From positions 1,488,001-1,552,000 of the forward strand of contig NC_092801.1 in assembly GCF_918797505.1 (NCBI RefSeq): a stretch of DNA of 64,000 nucleotides, read 5' to 3'. The position numbers and the translations under genes were made by a program. Below the pieces are notes generated by a model that worked only from the letters and a program-made list of their open reading frames with translations, was not told the DNA's origin and ran no database searches. Positions 1-10,339 of this stretch are shown here, in pieces (the stretch's first letter is position 1; each line of letters opens with the position of its first letter). This DNA comes from Bemisia tabaci. Taxonomy: Eukaryota; Arthropoda; Insecta; Hemiptera; Aleyrodidae.

Positions 1-1874
1 ATCGTATCCTATTACTTGAAAAATAAAAAAATTGAGCAAACGGTTCTCTCGAATTTCAGTGATGGCGAGTAATGCCTAAAGAATATCAATGAGAATTCTA
101 AGCTCACGGCTGAGGATTCTTGCAGCTGGGGTCTACTCATATAACTCGACCTACTTTAGTTTCTAGCTGATGTCTGACCGAGGATTGTGCAAGAAGTCTA
201 GTACTGTACATGAATATTCTTTGAGGTTTGAGAAACAAAAGAAGCGTTAACCGCGAAAATGTCGATGGTGGTCGACATCCACCACTGTCGCAGATATGGC
301 CTCATATGTTTTGGAAATTGCTTTTCAAGGAGAAATGAAAAATGAAATTAGACCAATGATGGAAAATGAATATAATCTCACCTATGATCTCAGTAGGCGA
401 ATCTTCAATGCGCTTCTTCGGACTGGTGGGGTGGGGCATGGGGCAATCGATGCAGATGATTGCTCCTCCAGGATGTGGCATAACATTCGTCTCTAAAAAT
501 CGATTTTTAGGGCAAACACGGCAGAGACATGGTTGCGACAGAATGGTTTCTTGATGCCGGGCATTTACATGGGTATTCATAAATCTGCCCTTTAGGAGAG
601 AGGGAGAGCGCTAGCAAAGGCTGCTACTTAATGGTTTCCTATCTGTTTTCAATTGTTCGTGTTCTTCAACACGTCTTTCCGCACAAACGAGGGAAAGACA
701 TTGACTGTAAACAGTTGTTTTCACATCCGTGTGTCTTAACATATGAATCTTAAATTCGCTTTCTTGGATTTTGAGGGTAGAGCAGTGCATGTGCTGCCTA
801 ATAAGTTACATTAAACTGCCTTCATCAATGGGACAGGGCATCAACTGCAGTTACATGAAGGTGACTAGTAATCCGACGTTGCACAGAGTTGATGGTATTT
901 AAATCACTCGATTAAGGCATGAGGCACACCCTGTTTTCCTTTGCGATGAAATTATAATAATGCTGCTCGCATAATGTGTGATAATGAACAGCTTTTTGGG
1001 CTAAACAAAGGGAGCAATGACTGCGAGCAATTGGGATTTATGCTTGCGCACATGACGATCAAGTGATTTCTTGGGCGCTGAAAAACGTAGCAATGGCTGC
1101 AAATGAATGATTTCTCACTAGTATGCATTCGTACGCCAGCGTTTAAATTGCCTTCCTGAGTGAATGAAGCTGGATAAGTATTGCGACTGAACGGTTCCTC
1201 ACCGGTGATCGTTTCCACGTGTTCTCTTGTACGGCATTTCCTAACTTCAAACAGCAATTTTGTGAAGAAGACTAGAAAAATGATCGCAACTGGATGGTTT
1301 CTCACGACTGTTCAGTTATGAACGTCGGGTTAAAGTTGATAAAATGGCAAGTTAGACAGAACCATCGGAGGAACTTAATGGTTTTTTAGGAGTGTGCACC
1401 TGGTTTACGTGCGTATTCAAATGGTTTTTATGGCCAAAAGAGGCAGAGCAATGACTGCAACTGAATGGTTTCTCACGGGCGTGTAGTGCTACGTGTCGCA
1501 GTAAAGTCGACTTGAGGGCGAAGGAGGCGGAACAATCGCAGCATTTGAATGGTTTTTCACCGGTGTGCTTCCGCATGTGACGCGCAAGGTCACTGCTGAG
1601 TAGGAAGGTCAAGGGGCAATGACTGCAACTGAATGGTCTCTCGCCAGTATGCTTCTGCATGTGACGCGTGCAATCACTCTTATGCCAGAAGGAAGCAGAG
1701 CAAAGACTACAACTGAATGGTTTCTCCCCGCCGTGCATCTGCATGTGCACGGTCAAATGGTGTTTTTGAGTGAAAGAGGCAGGGCAATGACTGCAACTGA
1801 ATGGTTTCTCGCCGGTGTGTAGCAACAGATGTCGGGTCAAGGTTGTTTTGAGGGTAAAAGTGGCGGAGCAATCG
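1..1874. repeat. Left copy of a long direct duplication
   Basis: This stretch is repeated in the same orientation at 62133-64000. Reading both copies side by side I count roughly a dozen substitutions, a one-base A-run difference near 25, a 7-bp loss in the right copy (after 436 here) and a one-base insertion in the right copy near 63642. Identity is therefore about 99%. The left limit is the window edge, so the true unit could be longer on both sides. It may be a recent segmental duplication or two haplotypes placed in one scaffold. Confidence 0.95.
500..1310 (-). pseudogene. Decayed C2H2 zinc-finger array
   Basis: Downstream of the 9-finger gene the minus strand still carries finger remnants in changing frames, broken by stops. 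The clearest is at 952-1305, where a linker-like HTSEKSF is followed by ICSHC and a degraded helix RPRNHLIV. Another near 500-560 reads like a worn EKPF-C-x2-C segment. These are probably former 3' fingers of the neighbouring gene (1352-2899), lost when a stop arose at 1352. The same decayed stretch recurs at 62640-63440. No single open frame joins the remnants, so I do not think it is translated. Confidence 0.7.
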
Positions 1875-2899
1875 GGACAACTGAATGGTTTTTCGCCGGT
1901 GTGCGTTCGCATGTGTCCCAGTAGAGCTACTTTTTGGGCGAAAGAGGCAGAGCAATTGCTGCAGCGGTATGGTTTCTCGCCGGTGTGTAGTAGTGTATGT
2001 CGATTCAAAGTTGACTTGCGGGAAAAGGAGGCGGAACACTCAGGGCAACTGAATGGTTTCTCGCCGGTGTGTTTTCGCACGTGAATCGTAAACTCACTCC
2101 TATGCGCAAAGGCGGCAGCGCAATAACTGCAACTGAATGGTTTCTTGCCGGACTGAGGCGGTGACGTACATTCCTCACTGATAGATTCAACATACGAATT
2201 TACTTGGTCTGCTCTTGTGGGCATTTCGGATGGTCTTGATGCTTCCGAATTTGCCTGATCACCGTCATTTGAACCACAATCAGTCGAGGATACCTTGGAG
2301 TAATGAGAGGGGTTTTCAATGATGCGTTCTGGCTGATGTTCTCTATCCTCGCTTTTCAGATCGTGCGAAAATTCGGACGATTGAAAAGTTCTGTCATGAC
2401 TCATGCCGAAATCAATCCGTAAAGGATCCTCGACATTACTCTCCTCGTCGATAGTTTCAGTCTTCACTATGGTGGATACGGCTGACGAACACTCCGTGTT
2501 AGTCACGGGAGGTGAAAAATAAGTAAGAGGAGGGCGGATGTCTTCTCCTGAATAATTTATCTCGTCTTGCCTGTCGGGAAAAATTTCAGGTTCGGGCGAT
2601 TCGGAAGGTTCACTCTTAATTTTCAGCACCGTTACGACCGGCGCGTCCGGATAATCATGCTCCTTATTGGTGTCGGGTTTTGTGGGTGTGGGTAGATCAA
2701 TGGGCGAACTGGATGACTTTGTAGCTTGGCTATTTGGTCCGTTTTCCTCACGGAAAAAACTGTCATCATCATCACTTTCCACCAACTGAGAGGCAGGACT
2801 GGTATCCGACTCAATGAACTCGCTCTTAATGAATACTTGGTGACCAACCTCATAGGCAGAGTGCATGGAATTCATTTCGCTTTCTTGTGAATTCGTCAT
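1352..2899 (-). CDS. C2H2 zinc-finger protein, 9 fingers
   Basis: The 515-residue protein has a disordered acidic N-terminus (residues 1-250, rich in S, E, D and P) followed by nine tandem C2H2 fingers from residue 255 to near the end. Each finger fits C-x2-C-x12-H-x3-H, and most linkers are HTGEKPF. The last finger has an extra residue between its histidines (H-VNQV-H). Four hydrophobic-K-x-E sites (FIKSE, IKSEP, IVKTE, LKSE) fit the SUMOylation consensus. No ZAD, BTB or KRAB domain is seen. The family normally binds DNA in the nucleus; the target is unknown. The start is the first ATG after a good splice acceptor ending at 2977. A second copy at the right window edge is frameshifted. The ORF is certain; function is by family only. 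Confidence 0.93.
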   Translation of the reverse strand: MTNSQESEMNSMHSAYEVGHQVFIKSEFIESDTSPASQLVESDDDDSFFREENGPNSQATKSSSSPIDLPTPTKPDTNKEHDYPDAPVVTVLKIKSEPSESPEPEIFPDRQDEINYSGEDIRPPLTYFSPPVTNTECSSAVSTIVKTETIDEESNVEDPLRIDFGMSHDRTFQSSEFSHDLKSEDREHQPERIIENPSHYSKVSSTDCGSNDGDQANSEASRPSEMPTRADQVNSYVESISEECTSPPQSGKKPFSCSYCAAAFAHRSEFTIHVRKHTGEKPFSCPECSASFSRKSTLNRHTLLHTGEKPYRCSNCSASFAQKVALLGHMRTHTGEKPFSCPDCSATFTLKTTLTRHLLLHTGEKPFSCSHCPASFTQKHHLTVHMQMHGGEKPFSCSLCSASFWHKSDCTRHMQKHTGERPFSCSHCPLTFLLSSDLARHMRKHTGEKPFKCCDCSASFALKSTLLRHVALHAREKPFSCSHCSASFGHKNHLNTHVNQVHTPKKPLSSSDGSV

Positions 2900-2976
2900 A
2901 ATTTTGGATCGGTAACAGTTCCAGATTGGTGCTGATTTGTTTTGTGGGCGTTAACCGATTTTGTCCGTTCGGAATC

Positions 2977-2997
2977 CTGGACAGAAATAAAATTTTA
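2977..2997 (-). other. Splice acceptor ahead of the 9-finger gene
   Basis: On the minus strand a T-rich tract runs into TTTCTGTCCAG, with the exon starting at 2976, 77 bases before the ATG codon. This suggests a 5' UTR intron and a single coding exon, the same layout as the paralogues further right. The upstream exon was not found. Confidence 0.55.
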
Positions 2998-3241
2998 GGG
3001 GCGTAAGTAAAACTGAATGAAAAGATAGAATGTTGGGATTTAAACGAGAGCTGATGGATAAGGGGAGACAAGAAACGGATAGAGACCGTGGCTTTCAAAA
3101 TATTCAAAGAGGAATTCAGATAAGTCGGTAAGTCTAAAAACGCCCATTTTTTTAAATATTTAGTGGGAAAGTTGAGGACTAAAGCCTGAAGCAAAGTTTA
3201 ATACTGGCAAGAGCGGTACATTGATACATGGCATGTTCAAT

Positions 3242-4175
3242 AGGTCTGTTCAATTAGAAACTCAGCTAGAAGATTTTGTTGATAACAAGTCCACCGTATG
3301 TCCACAGTAGGCTTCCTTGGACTATTTTGAAAGCTGATAACATACTAAAGAACACTACATTCACAGATTTTCTCTCACGAGGGTTCTGCAATTTTTTAGA
3401 GATTCCTGCCAAAAAAGCATCACTTGTTCACAGACATTATTTTTAGCAACTTCAGATTAAAGTTGACGTTTCTTGTTCATTGAAGATTGATCATCCATTA
3501 TTTTGGTGCCCTTGACTCACCTCCTTCGAAACGATCCCCGCCAACATCGATACGTTTCTGACAATTTCGCATCAATTACAAGAAACTCGTTTTGAACTCC
3601 TTGGGGTGGATTGCTTGCAACTCCGTGAAATAATTCTCCTCAATCTCTACTATCGTGTCAAAGTGCGGATAGTTTCCATGTTTTCAAACCTAAATCAGTG
3701 TGAAAAGGCCTATGATTTTGAAAAATAGCAGAAATTGAGGAGAGTTATTTCATGGAGCTGCATGACATCCACCCCAACGAGTTCAAAATGAGTTATTTTG
3801 CGATTGAAGCGAAACTGGTAGAATACATCGAATGCGACGGGGGTCGTTTCGAAGGAGGTAAGTCAGGGACATCAAAATTATCAGTAATAAATCTTTAATG
3901 AACAAAAAATGTTAACTTCCATTTGAATTAGCTGCTAAAAACAATGTCGAAGAACAAGAAATTGCTGTTTGGCGGATTCCTAAAAAAGTCGCAGAACACT
4001 CGTGAGGTTTGCTTACTTCGAAACGTGCACCAAGAAACCGAATTTGAATTTATCCAATCTGTGAATATAGTATTCTTTAATATGGTACCAGCTTTCAAGA
4101 ATGTTCAAGAAAATTAAATTTGGACGCATGGTTGATTAATTATTACCAAAATCCTGTTTCTAATTGAACAGACCT
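3242..4175. mobile_element. Fold-back element with long inverted arms
   Basis: The two ends are a perfect 20-bp inverted repeat (AGGTCTGTTCAATTAGAAAC at 3242-3261 and its complement at 4156-4175). The arms stay complementary, with divergence, almost to the centre near 3700. Each arm contains a short stretch translating to a degraded peptide (around HPNEFKMSYF in the right arm), so the element looks like two inverted halves of a former transposon 5' end. A clear target duplication was not found. Part of one arm recurs at 6910-7025. Confidence 0.75.
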
Positions 4176-4856
4176 CGTAGGAGTTCGAACTTAGTAAAAC
4201 TTAGCACATCGGGTTTCAAAGTGGACTCTCCCTTCACTTAGAATTTTTTCTTTCTTTTCCTAAAATTCGAGGATCTATTATTAGACACGGATGCATTGGA
4301 CAACTTTGCCTAGTATCAGAGATGCATGAAATCAGATAAGACAACATTACTATACGAGTGTTCGGCAAGTTTAATGTATTCCTAGCCAACAACAAGTTGA
4401 CACTATATCTGCTGAAGCGTACTGACTACTGAAGTATTTTATTGAGATAATCGAATTTTAAGATCTAATAACGAATCTAATCTGTGATACATACTTAGTA
4501 TGATTACAGAAGCATAGCTTCTATCCTCATGGTCATGTTTCGAAAGACAGAAGACATTGTTAATAATTTTCTGACATGTAGGAACCTGGCTTCATACTTT
4601 AAAGGCAAGAGATGGGAGGGATGGCTCAGCCTAACTTTCCTATTTAGAAACGATTGTAAATAGTGATTTGCGAAAATTGAGATATTCATCATTTACGGCT
4701 AAATTCCTCCTACCCCTTAAAAAGGTAAATTACACGATGTAGACTTTGACCGATTGTCACTGGAACAATTTACTATATCAACTTATTCATTGAATCTGTA
4801 TTGGCGATAAAAGGTAAAAATAACATGTCGGTTTGAAGGAATAAAAAAACCAAAGA
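4176..4856. other. No gene seen
   Basis: AT-rich spacer without a credible ORF, RNA gene or inverted repeat that I can support. Confidence 0.5.
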
Positions 4857-4857
4857 C

Positions 4858-5080
4858 AAAACCACGCAACTCGTTTGCGGTTTTTTTCAAAGTCTCCGCT
4901 CCTATTTAATGTTTCTTAAAGGAAATCACATCAAAATCATTCCTTGCAGTATTCTCAAAATTAACTTCGTATGGAAAAGAAAAATCAAGAAAGTCTTTAA
5001 GAATATTGACGTTGAGTACCTAGTTTTAAAAAACAAAAGTACGACAGCAAGTCTGCAACGTCGCAAACTGAGATAGGTTG
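4858..5080. mobile_element. Degenerate copy of MITE family A
   Basis: The ends (CAACTCGTTTGCGG at the left, GACGTCGCAAACTGAGA-like at the right) and several internal blocks match the 255-bp elements at 14007, 43434 and 53032. The terminal TCGACGG is lost and the identity is low, so this is an old insertion. A run of 20 A lies just to the right at 5191-5210. Confidence 0.6.
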
Positions 5081-5459
5081 ATAGGAAATTTTTCAACAGC
5101 GAAATACTTCATTTCATAGACACATTTTGCGCGTACCACGAGAGTAGCTGACCACTCACGTGATTCGAGTATAAGAAAGAATTGAATACTAAAAAAAAAA
5201 AAAAAAAAAATGAAATATCCTTTGAATTTTTTTCCTGAAAAATAAGATACTTCTAATCTGTACAGTACTGAAAACATATTTTATCTTCTATCATTTTTAT
5301 CATATTTTAACACATTTCATACATATGTATGTGTATTACCCCCCGCTTTCGGAATTGACTATTTCGCGAAAATCCGTGAACTAGCTGCCTTGTCCGTCGA
5401 CGGACGGATGAAATGAAACCGATTTCCGCAAAACGGAGCAGCAGGCGAGTAATCAGGAC

Positions 5460-5571
5460 CATCGATATCGATATCCAAGGGTATTTTGACACGAGAAAAA
5501 CATTTACTGTTAGATTTTTAAGAAAACCAAAATTTCCAAAGTGGCCGCCGGTTAAATTTCAAAATGATCGG

Positions 5572-5622
<51 letters not shown>

Positions 5623-6147
5623 GAAATCTAATATTAAAAGTGTTAAGCTCACACCAAAGTACCCGCAAGTCCCAAGTTTCAGCAAAAAACCGAGTTTGCA
5701 ATTTTTGTCCATTTTGAACCTCTATCAGCCGCCATTTTGACAATTTTGGTTTTTACGAAAATCTAACGTCAAATTCGTTTTTCTCATGACAAAATACCCT
5801 GAGATACCGATTTTCGCGCAAATTCTTTGACCAACAACCGGTGTCAATTTTCAGCCATAATGAACTTTAACTGGCCGCCATTTTGAAACGGTTTGAGATA
5901 TTGACTTCGGATTCACGCAGGAAGTTTTCATTTTTTATGTTCTGTCAAACGAGGTACCACAAAGGGAGTCTTCCCATTTGAAAAAAAAAGCTGAGGTCCA
6001 TTGCCCCCTCAAGGGGCCCTCCTGAAAATTATAGGGGGGCTCAAAAGTAGCTCCCTTTGACCTAAGAATGTCCCCCAAGTTTCAAATCTTTACCTCGATC
6101 AGGTAAAAAGTTAGAGGGGAAGGAAGGGACTTTTGGATCACCCTGTA
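5460..6147. mobile_element. Family G inverted-repeat element, copy 1
   Basis: It matches 39511-40295 and 54340-54999 through repeated phrases such as GACGTTAGATTTT, GCCGCCATTTTGA and the right end GACTTTTGGATCACCCTGTA. The left terminal repeat is missing here, so the copy is truncated. It contains a 47-base T run (5575-5621). The TACAGGGTG-type terminus is common among insect DNA transposons. No transposase frame is present. Confidence 0.75.
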
Positions 6148-6909
6148 TATTTCCCTGCCAAAAACTCAAAGTCGAGAAAAGTAAATAGTCTTTGTTAAGA
6201 GGGCTTAAAGTTCATTTTCTAGATTGAGTCTTATGAAGGAAAAAAACTTCAAACCTCTTCTTTTCAATTTCAACTTTGTGTGGGTTAGTTCCTTTCTGTT
6301 AAACTCGGTCCATATGTACCTAGGCATTAAGATTTATGGAAGGTAATGGACTTACCCTGCTTTTGACCTTGAATGCTAACTGGACCTTTAAGCAAGTCCT
6401 TGACCCCCACAAAGTCAAGGTCAAACTACTGGCATGTATATAATAGTAGATAAATATTATTAAGATATTTGCATTGTTGCCAATTTGCAGTGAGAGGAGT
6501 AGCTCATCTGACCGACTCCAATCCAATCAAAAACAGAAATATTCTCAATACCTATAAATAAACTAACAACAATGAGCGATTCTAGTATGGGTGATTGAGA
6601 TCAGTTTATGGTAAAACTAGAGTCCGGCTTTCGATATGGGCCGAGTAGAAAACTGAGATCTCAATTTACCAGAATCTACATATGTCAGCGCAGTTGTAAT
6701 AAGTATTTGATGTACACTTCATATCGTGCAAAGAAGATCCGTTAGGTTTCGAAACAACACAAATGAACTCAATATAATCCGCTACCAAATTGGTTAACAA
6801 TCTGATAATAACGATTATGCTCCACTCCGACCCCGAACCCGTCAATTTTGAACATGTAGTCGTTGTGACGTGACAATAATAACATACGAATGATATTTTG
6901 CAAAATACG
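6148..6909. other. No gene seen
   Basis: AT-rich spacer. Short ORFs here have no recognisable motif and nothing else stands out. Confidence 0.5.
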
Positions 6910-7025
6910 AGGTCTGTTAGAATATAAACCGAATGTTGGTGATAAATAGCCCATTATGCATTGAATTCGGTTTCTAGGGATTTTCCTGAAAGCCGATAAC
7001 ATACTGAGGAACACTACGTTCACAG
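6910..7025. mobile_element. Partial arm of the fold-back element
   Basis: The sequence starts with AGGTCTGTT and matches the left arm of the element at 3242-4175, including the stretch GATAACATACT followed by ACACTAC and TTCACAG. Only this half-arm is present, so it is a remnant. Confidence 0.6.
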
Positions 7026-9290
7026 CTTTACTTAGAATATCATTCTTGATTAGTAATCATTTGAATAGGCACGAGCAATCAGAGGCGTTTTGCCATGCGT
7101 AGGTATTTATCTAGAAAAAAATAACATTGAAAAAGTAAACATCCTTTTTAAACAACATTTCAACACCCTAAAGCTCTTTCATCGGAAAAGGATTTGCTCT
7201 AAGTATGATACTTTTTTCGACCAAACCCTATTTGCTGCACGGACATTTGAGTACACAGCTTTGATAACTTAAACGCAATATTCTTAGCACAAGAAAACTC
7301 CAACATATATTGTTTATACATATTGACGGTGAAAGTTGTTGAAAGAATGCAGAAAAATCAAACATTAAATATTTTGTACAAAATTGACGGTAAGACCAAT
7401 TTAAATGTGACCAGACAATTGCAAGGTCAATGACAGAGATACAAAGTTAGTGCTTTAATCACGATTAATAGAGGGCGATGACAGGGGTGAGTTCTAGATG
7501 AGGATTTACTGGTACGGCAGACCACCACAGCGGAACTTTGCATAAGACCCTCTGAAAGCCAGAGAATCCTTCCCTCCAAAAGCATCAAGCATCCATCGAA
7601 AAGTGAAGTTAAGCCAATAGTTGAATGATACACTGTACCATGGCTAAATTATTGAAAACTCATCAAATTTTTCATGTTTTCCAACCACTATTGAAAAAAA
7701 CAAGCTTGTCTCTCTGCTTTGGAGGTAGACAAGACTGATATAAGGCATATATTTGTGATGTTCCACAACTGAAAGTAACAGTTACTTAGTTGTGAGGATC
7801 CTACATGAGATCGCAACACAAGTGACTGCTCACACCTCACAGATGTTTACATTGGCTGTGACAGATATAGGACTCATCCCTAACATCAGGAAAGTTCTTT
7901 CCTTTCTGGTCACTTGTAAGTGACCAGACGAACGCTTAGTGAGATACAGAAAAACTCTATTTACAAGATTTAGTGTCACTGCCTGAGAGGCCAGTGTCTT
8001 TGCTATAAAGGGGCTAGTGGAGGGTTTCTACAAGTCTAAGGACAAATTGCATAATAAATTCCACTTAAACGTTCAGGACCTACATGGTTCTTGCAGATGT
8101 AGACTGGAGTCCATGCCAAATAAGTTTACGCGCGTTTAGAATGCGAGTGATGATTGTCTATATCATTTTAGCATGGAAAGTAAATGCAAGATTTGTAATG
8201 GCAGATATTTTTTTATGGAACCGTCTCAAGGCAATCTTCCGACTAACGTACTTATTTGGCACATGTCGCAGTCTTGAAGTGTGTAAACTTATTTCGCACA
8301 GACTTAAATCAAGAGGAAACAATACTTACAAGAATGTAGAAGAGCGTGATTGAACAAGAGAAACTTCGAAATAAGGATGGTGCTGGCTGACTTTGACTGA
8401 TCAAGTATCGAGGAGCTCTGAGGCTAACGTATTCTCTCTCAGCTCCACCAACATTATACTGCAAGCCGGAAAAGAGCAGTTGATTCGGGGTGGTTTACTA
8501 ATCAACTGTAACGACTAACAAAATAAATGTGAAAATAAATCGCGACTTCCAATGTAACTTCTGAACTTGGTAAATGTGGTAAGGTCTAAGGTAAAAAGAA
8601 AAAATTCGTACAGAACTTCGCTTCTCTTCGGAAGAAAAGGGTTATGTTTATATTCTGTGAATTAGTCTGGTACTAATTCCGGTAGGTAGCACTAGTGTCG
8701 CCGTTGCGATGCAGAACTTGGTGAGCTTTTCCGCTTTTCCCATTTCCACTCACTCACACTCAGGTTCTAGTTCCGATCTTTCTGACCTGAAGTTTATGTA
8801 CCGAGTTTGGTAATTTTTTCTTAGTTTCAGTAAGTGTTTTCAAGCCGCACAGAATACAGTCGAGACGGTTTCAGAATCTGAATCGGAGCTCATTCGAACG
8901 GTGTCTGTGGTTGAGCTCTCTCGGCGTGAGTTCTGTTTTGACTTTCAATTTAGTGAAATTCGGTAGTTATTGACTTCCCGGCTTCCAGTGTGTCTAACCG
9001 TTAATCGTTACCGATCAATTACTGTAATAGGATATTATCAGCCCAGCACATCTACAATACAGACAGTGAGTATGATGAGTCTCTCAGAGCATCCTCTTAG
9101 CGTCTTCACATGAGAAGTTACACTCTTTTCAAATTTCTCTCAAGTGGAGCATATCCTTTTTCTGCCCTGCAAGATTTTTCTTGGGCTTTTACCACATTTT
9201 TTTTCTTTTTGTTTGTCCACCTAGTTTTCAAATCTCATGCTTATTACCCCAGTTCCACGTTACCATTGTCTGAGACCACCAAACTCAGGT
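7026..9290. other. Unassigned spacer, possible noncoding exon
   Basis: No ORF with recognisable features. A short hairpin around GGTCACTTGTAAGTGACC lies near 7908-7925. The stretch 8690-9070 is less AT-rich than its surroundings and ends in ACAGTGAGTATG, which resembles a splice donor, so it could be a 5' UTR exon of an unseen gene. This is weak, and no open frame supports it. Confidence 0.25.
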
Positions 9291-9297
9291 CACCTGT

Positions 9298-9861
9298 AGC
9301 CCGACCACAGACCTCTCGCTACCATCGATATTGATAGAACTAGGTTCCATTCCTATGGAATCCCTTTCGAAGGCAACCACAGACCTTGGTCTATAGAAAC
9401 GGCCTTCGGAAGGCTGTTTCATTGCTCATTGGTCGATGGAACTGCTCGATTCCATCGAAATTGAGGTTAGGGTTCTTCTTCTGCTTACGTGCATCTCACT
9501 CGTCGGCCATGGAAGTTAATTTGGTTCAAGTTATTGGTTGAAACCGAAATTTTGAGGTTAGTGTATCCCCCGCCATTAATGTTTACCCACCTGCTTCTTC
9601 TACCTCAATGAATACATCAAGGATGGTGACTGGTTGAGAATGATTTCCACTTTTTCAGTTAATCGTTCAACATTGCACGCCTTCCATCACGGTCTGGGTT
9701 GTAGAAATTCTAGCGAAGGAACTGCTATGGAACTAACTCGCACTTCTATTGCCAGGAGCTATAGAAGTCTGTGGTTGGGCTGCTGCGCTGCTGGCCGAGG
9801 ATCAAACCCGGGACCTTTTGGTCATAGAACTAGTGCTACAACCACTACACCACAGGAGGCC
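9298..9861 (-). mobile_element. tRNA-derived SINE-like sequence
   Basis: On the minus strand 9861-9793 looks like a tRNA head. It has a GTGGTGTAGTGGTTGTAGCA segment resembling a D arm and A box, and GGTCCCGGGTTTGATCC resembling a B box and T arm. The acceptor and anticodon stems do not pair, so it is not a functional tRNA. The body toward 9298 contains related stretches in opposite orientation; AGCCCGACCACAGACCTCT at 9298 is complementary, with mismatches, to 9766-9784. This suggests two overlapping inverted SINE copies. Family not identified. Confidence 0.55.
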
Positions 9862-9906
9862 CAGATCTTAAGAGCATCGCCTCACTAACACTCTGTATGC
9901 ATGATC

Positions 9907-10037
9907 CAGGGTTGCCACGGTCAGGGAATTCAGGGAAATCCTGGAAAAGTCAGGGGGAAAAAAGTGCTCCGGAAAACCTAAAAAAGTCAGGGAATATGAC
10001 CAAAAACAGCTAAAAGTCAGGGAAAAATTGACAATTT
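9907..10037. repeat. GTCAGGGAA-rich dispersed repeat
   Basis: The phrase GTCAGGGAA or CAGGGAAA occurs several times within about 130 bases after AGGGTTGCCACGG. Similar wording, in the opposite sense, occurs near 48165-48260 and 48800-48860. It is probably the end of an old transposon. No coding potential. Confidence 0.45.
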
Positions 10038-10339
10038 TCACGAGTTGCTTAAAATCTTCCTTTTTTTCGGTTTTGAACGCAATTTAAATTGGGGTGAATT
10101 GGCATATCTCACGATGCATTCAAGAGTTAAATTATACAGCCGTATTTGGTCGCCAACGCCACAAGCAACGGAAATTGGAACGCCCAGTTTTTGTGTGTAT
10201 TTTTGAAATTTCAACTACCACCAATGACTAAACACTAATCGTTTCATTTTCTTCTTTAAAGTAATTCAAGTGGCTAGGATTATTGCAAACGCAAAGCATC
10301 AAAGTTCTTGAAAAATAAACCATTTGAAGCTCTCTTATA

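Noticed and set aside
9793..9861. Functional tRNA gene on the minus strand
   Set aside because: Acceptor and anticodon stems do not pair, so only a tRNA-derived SINE head is supported.
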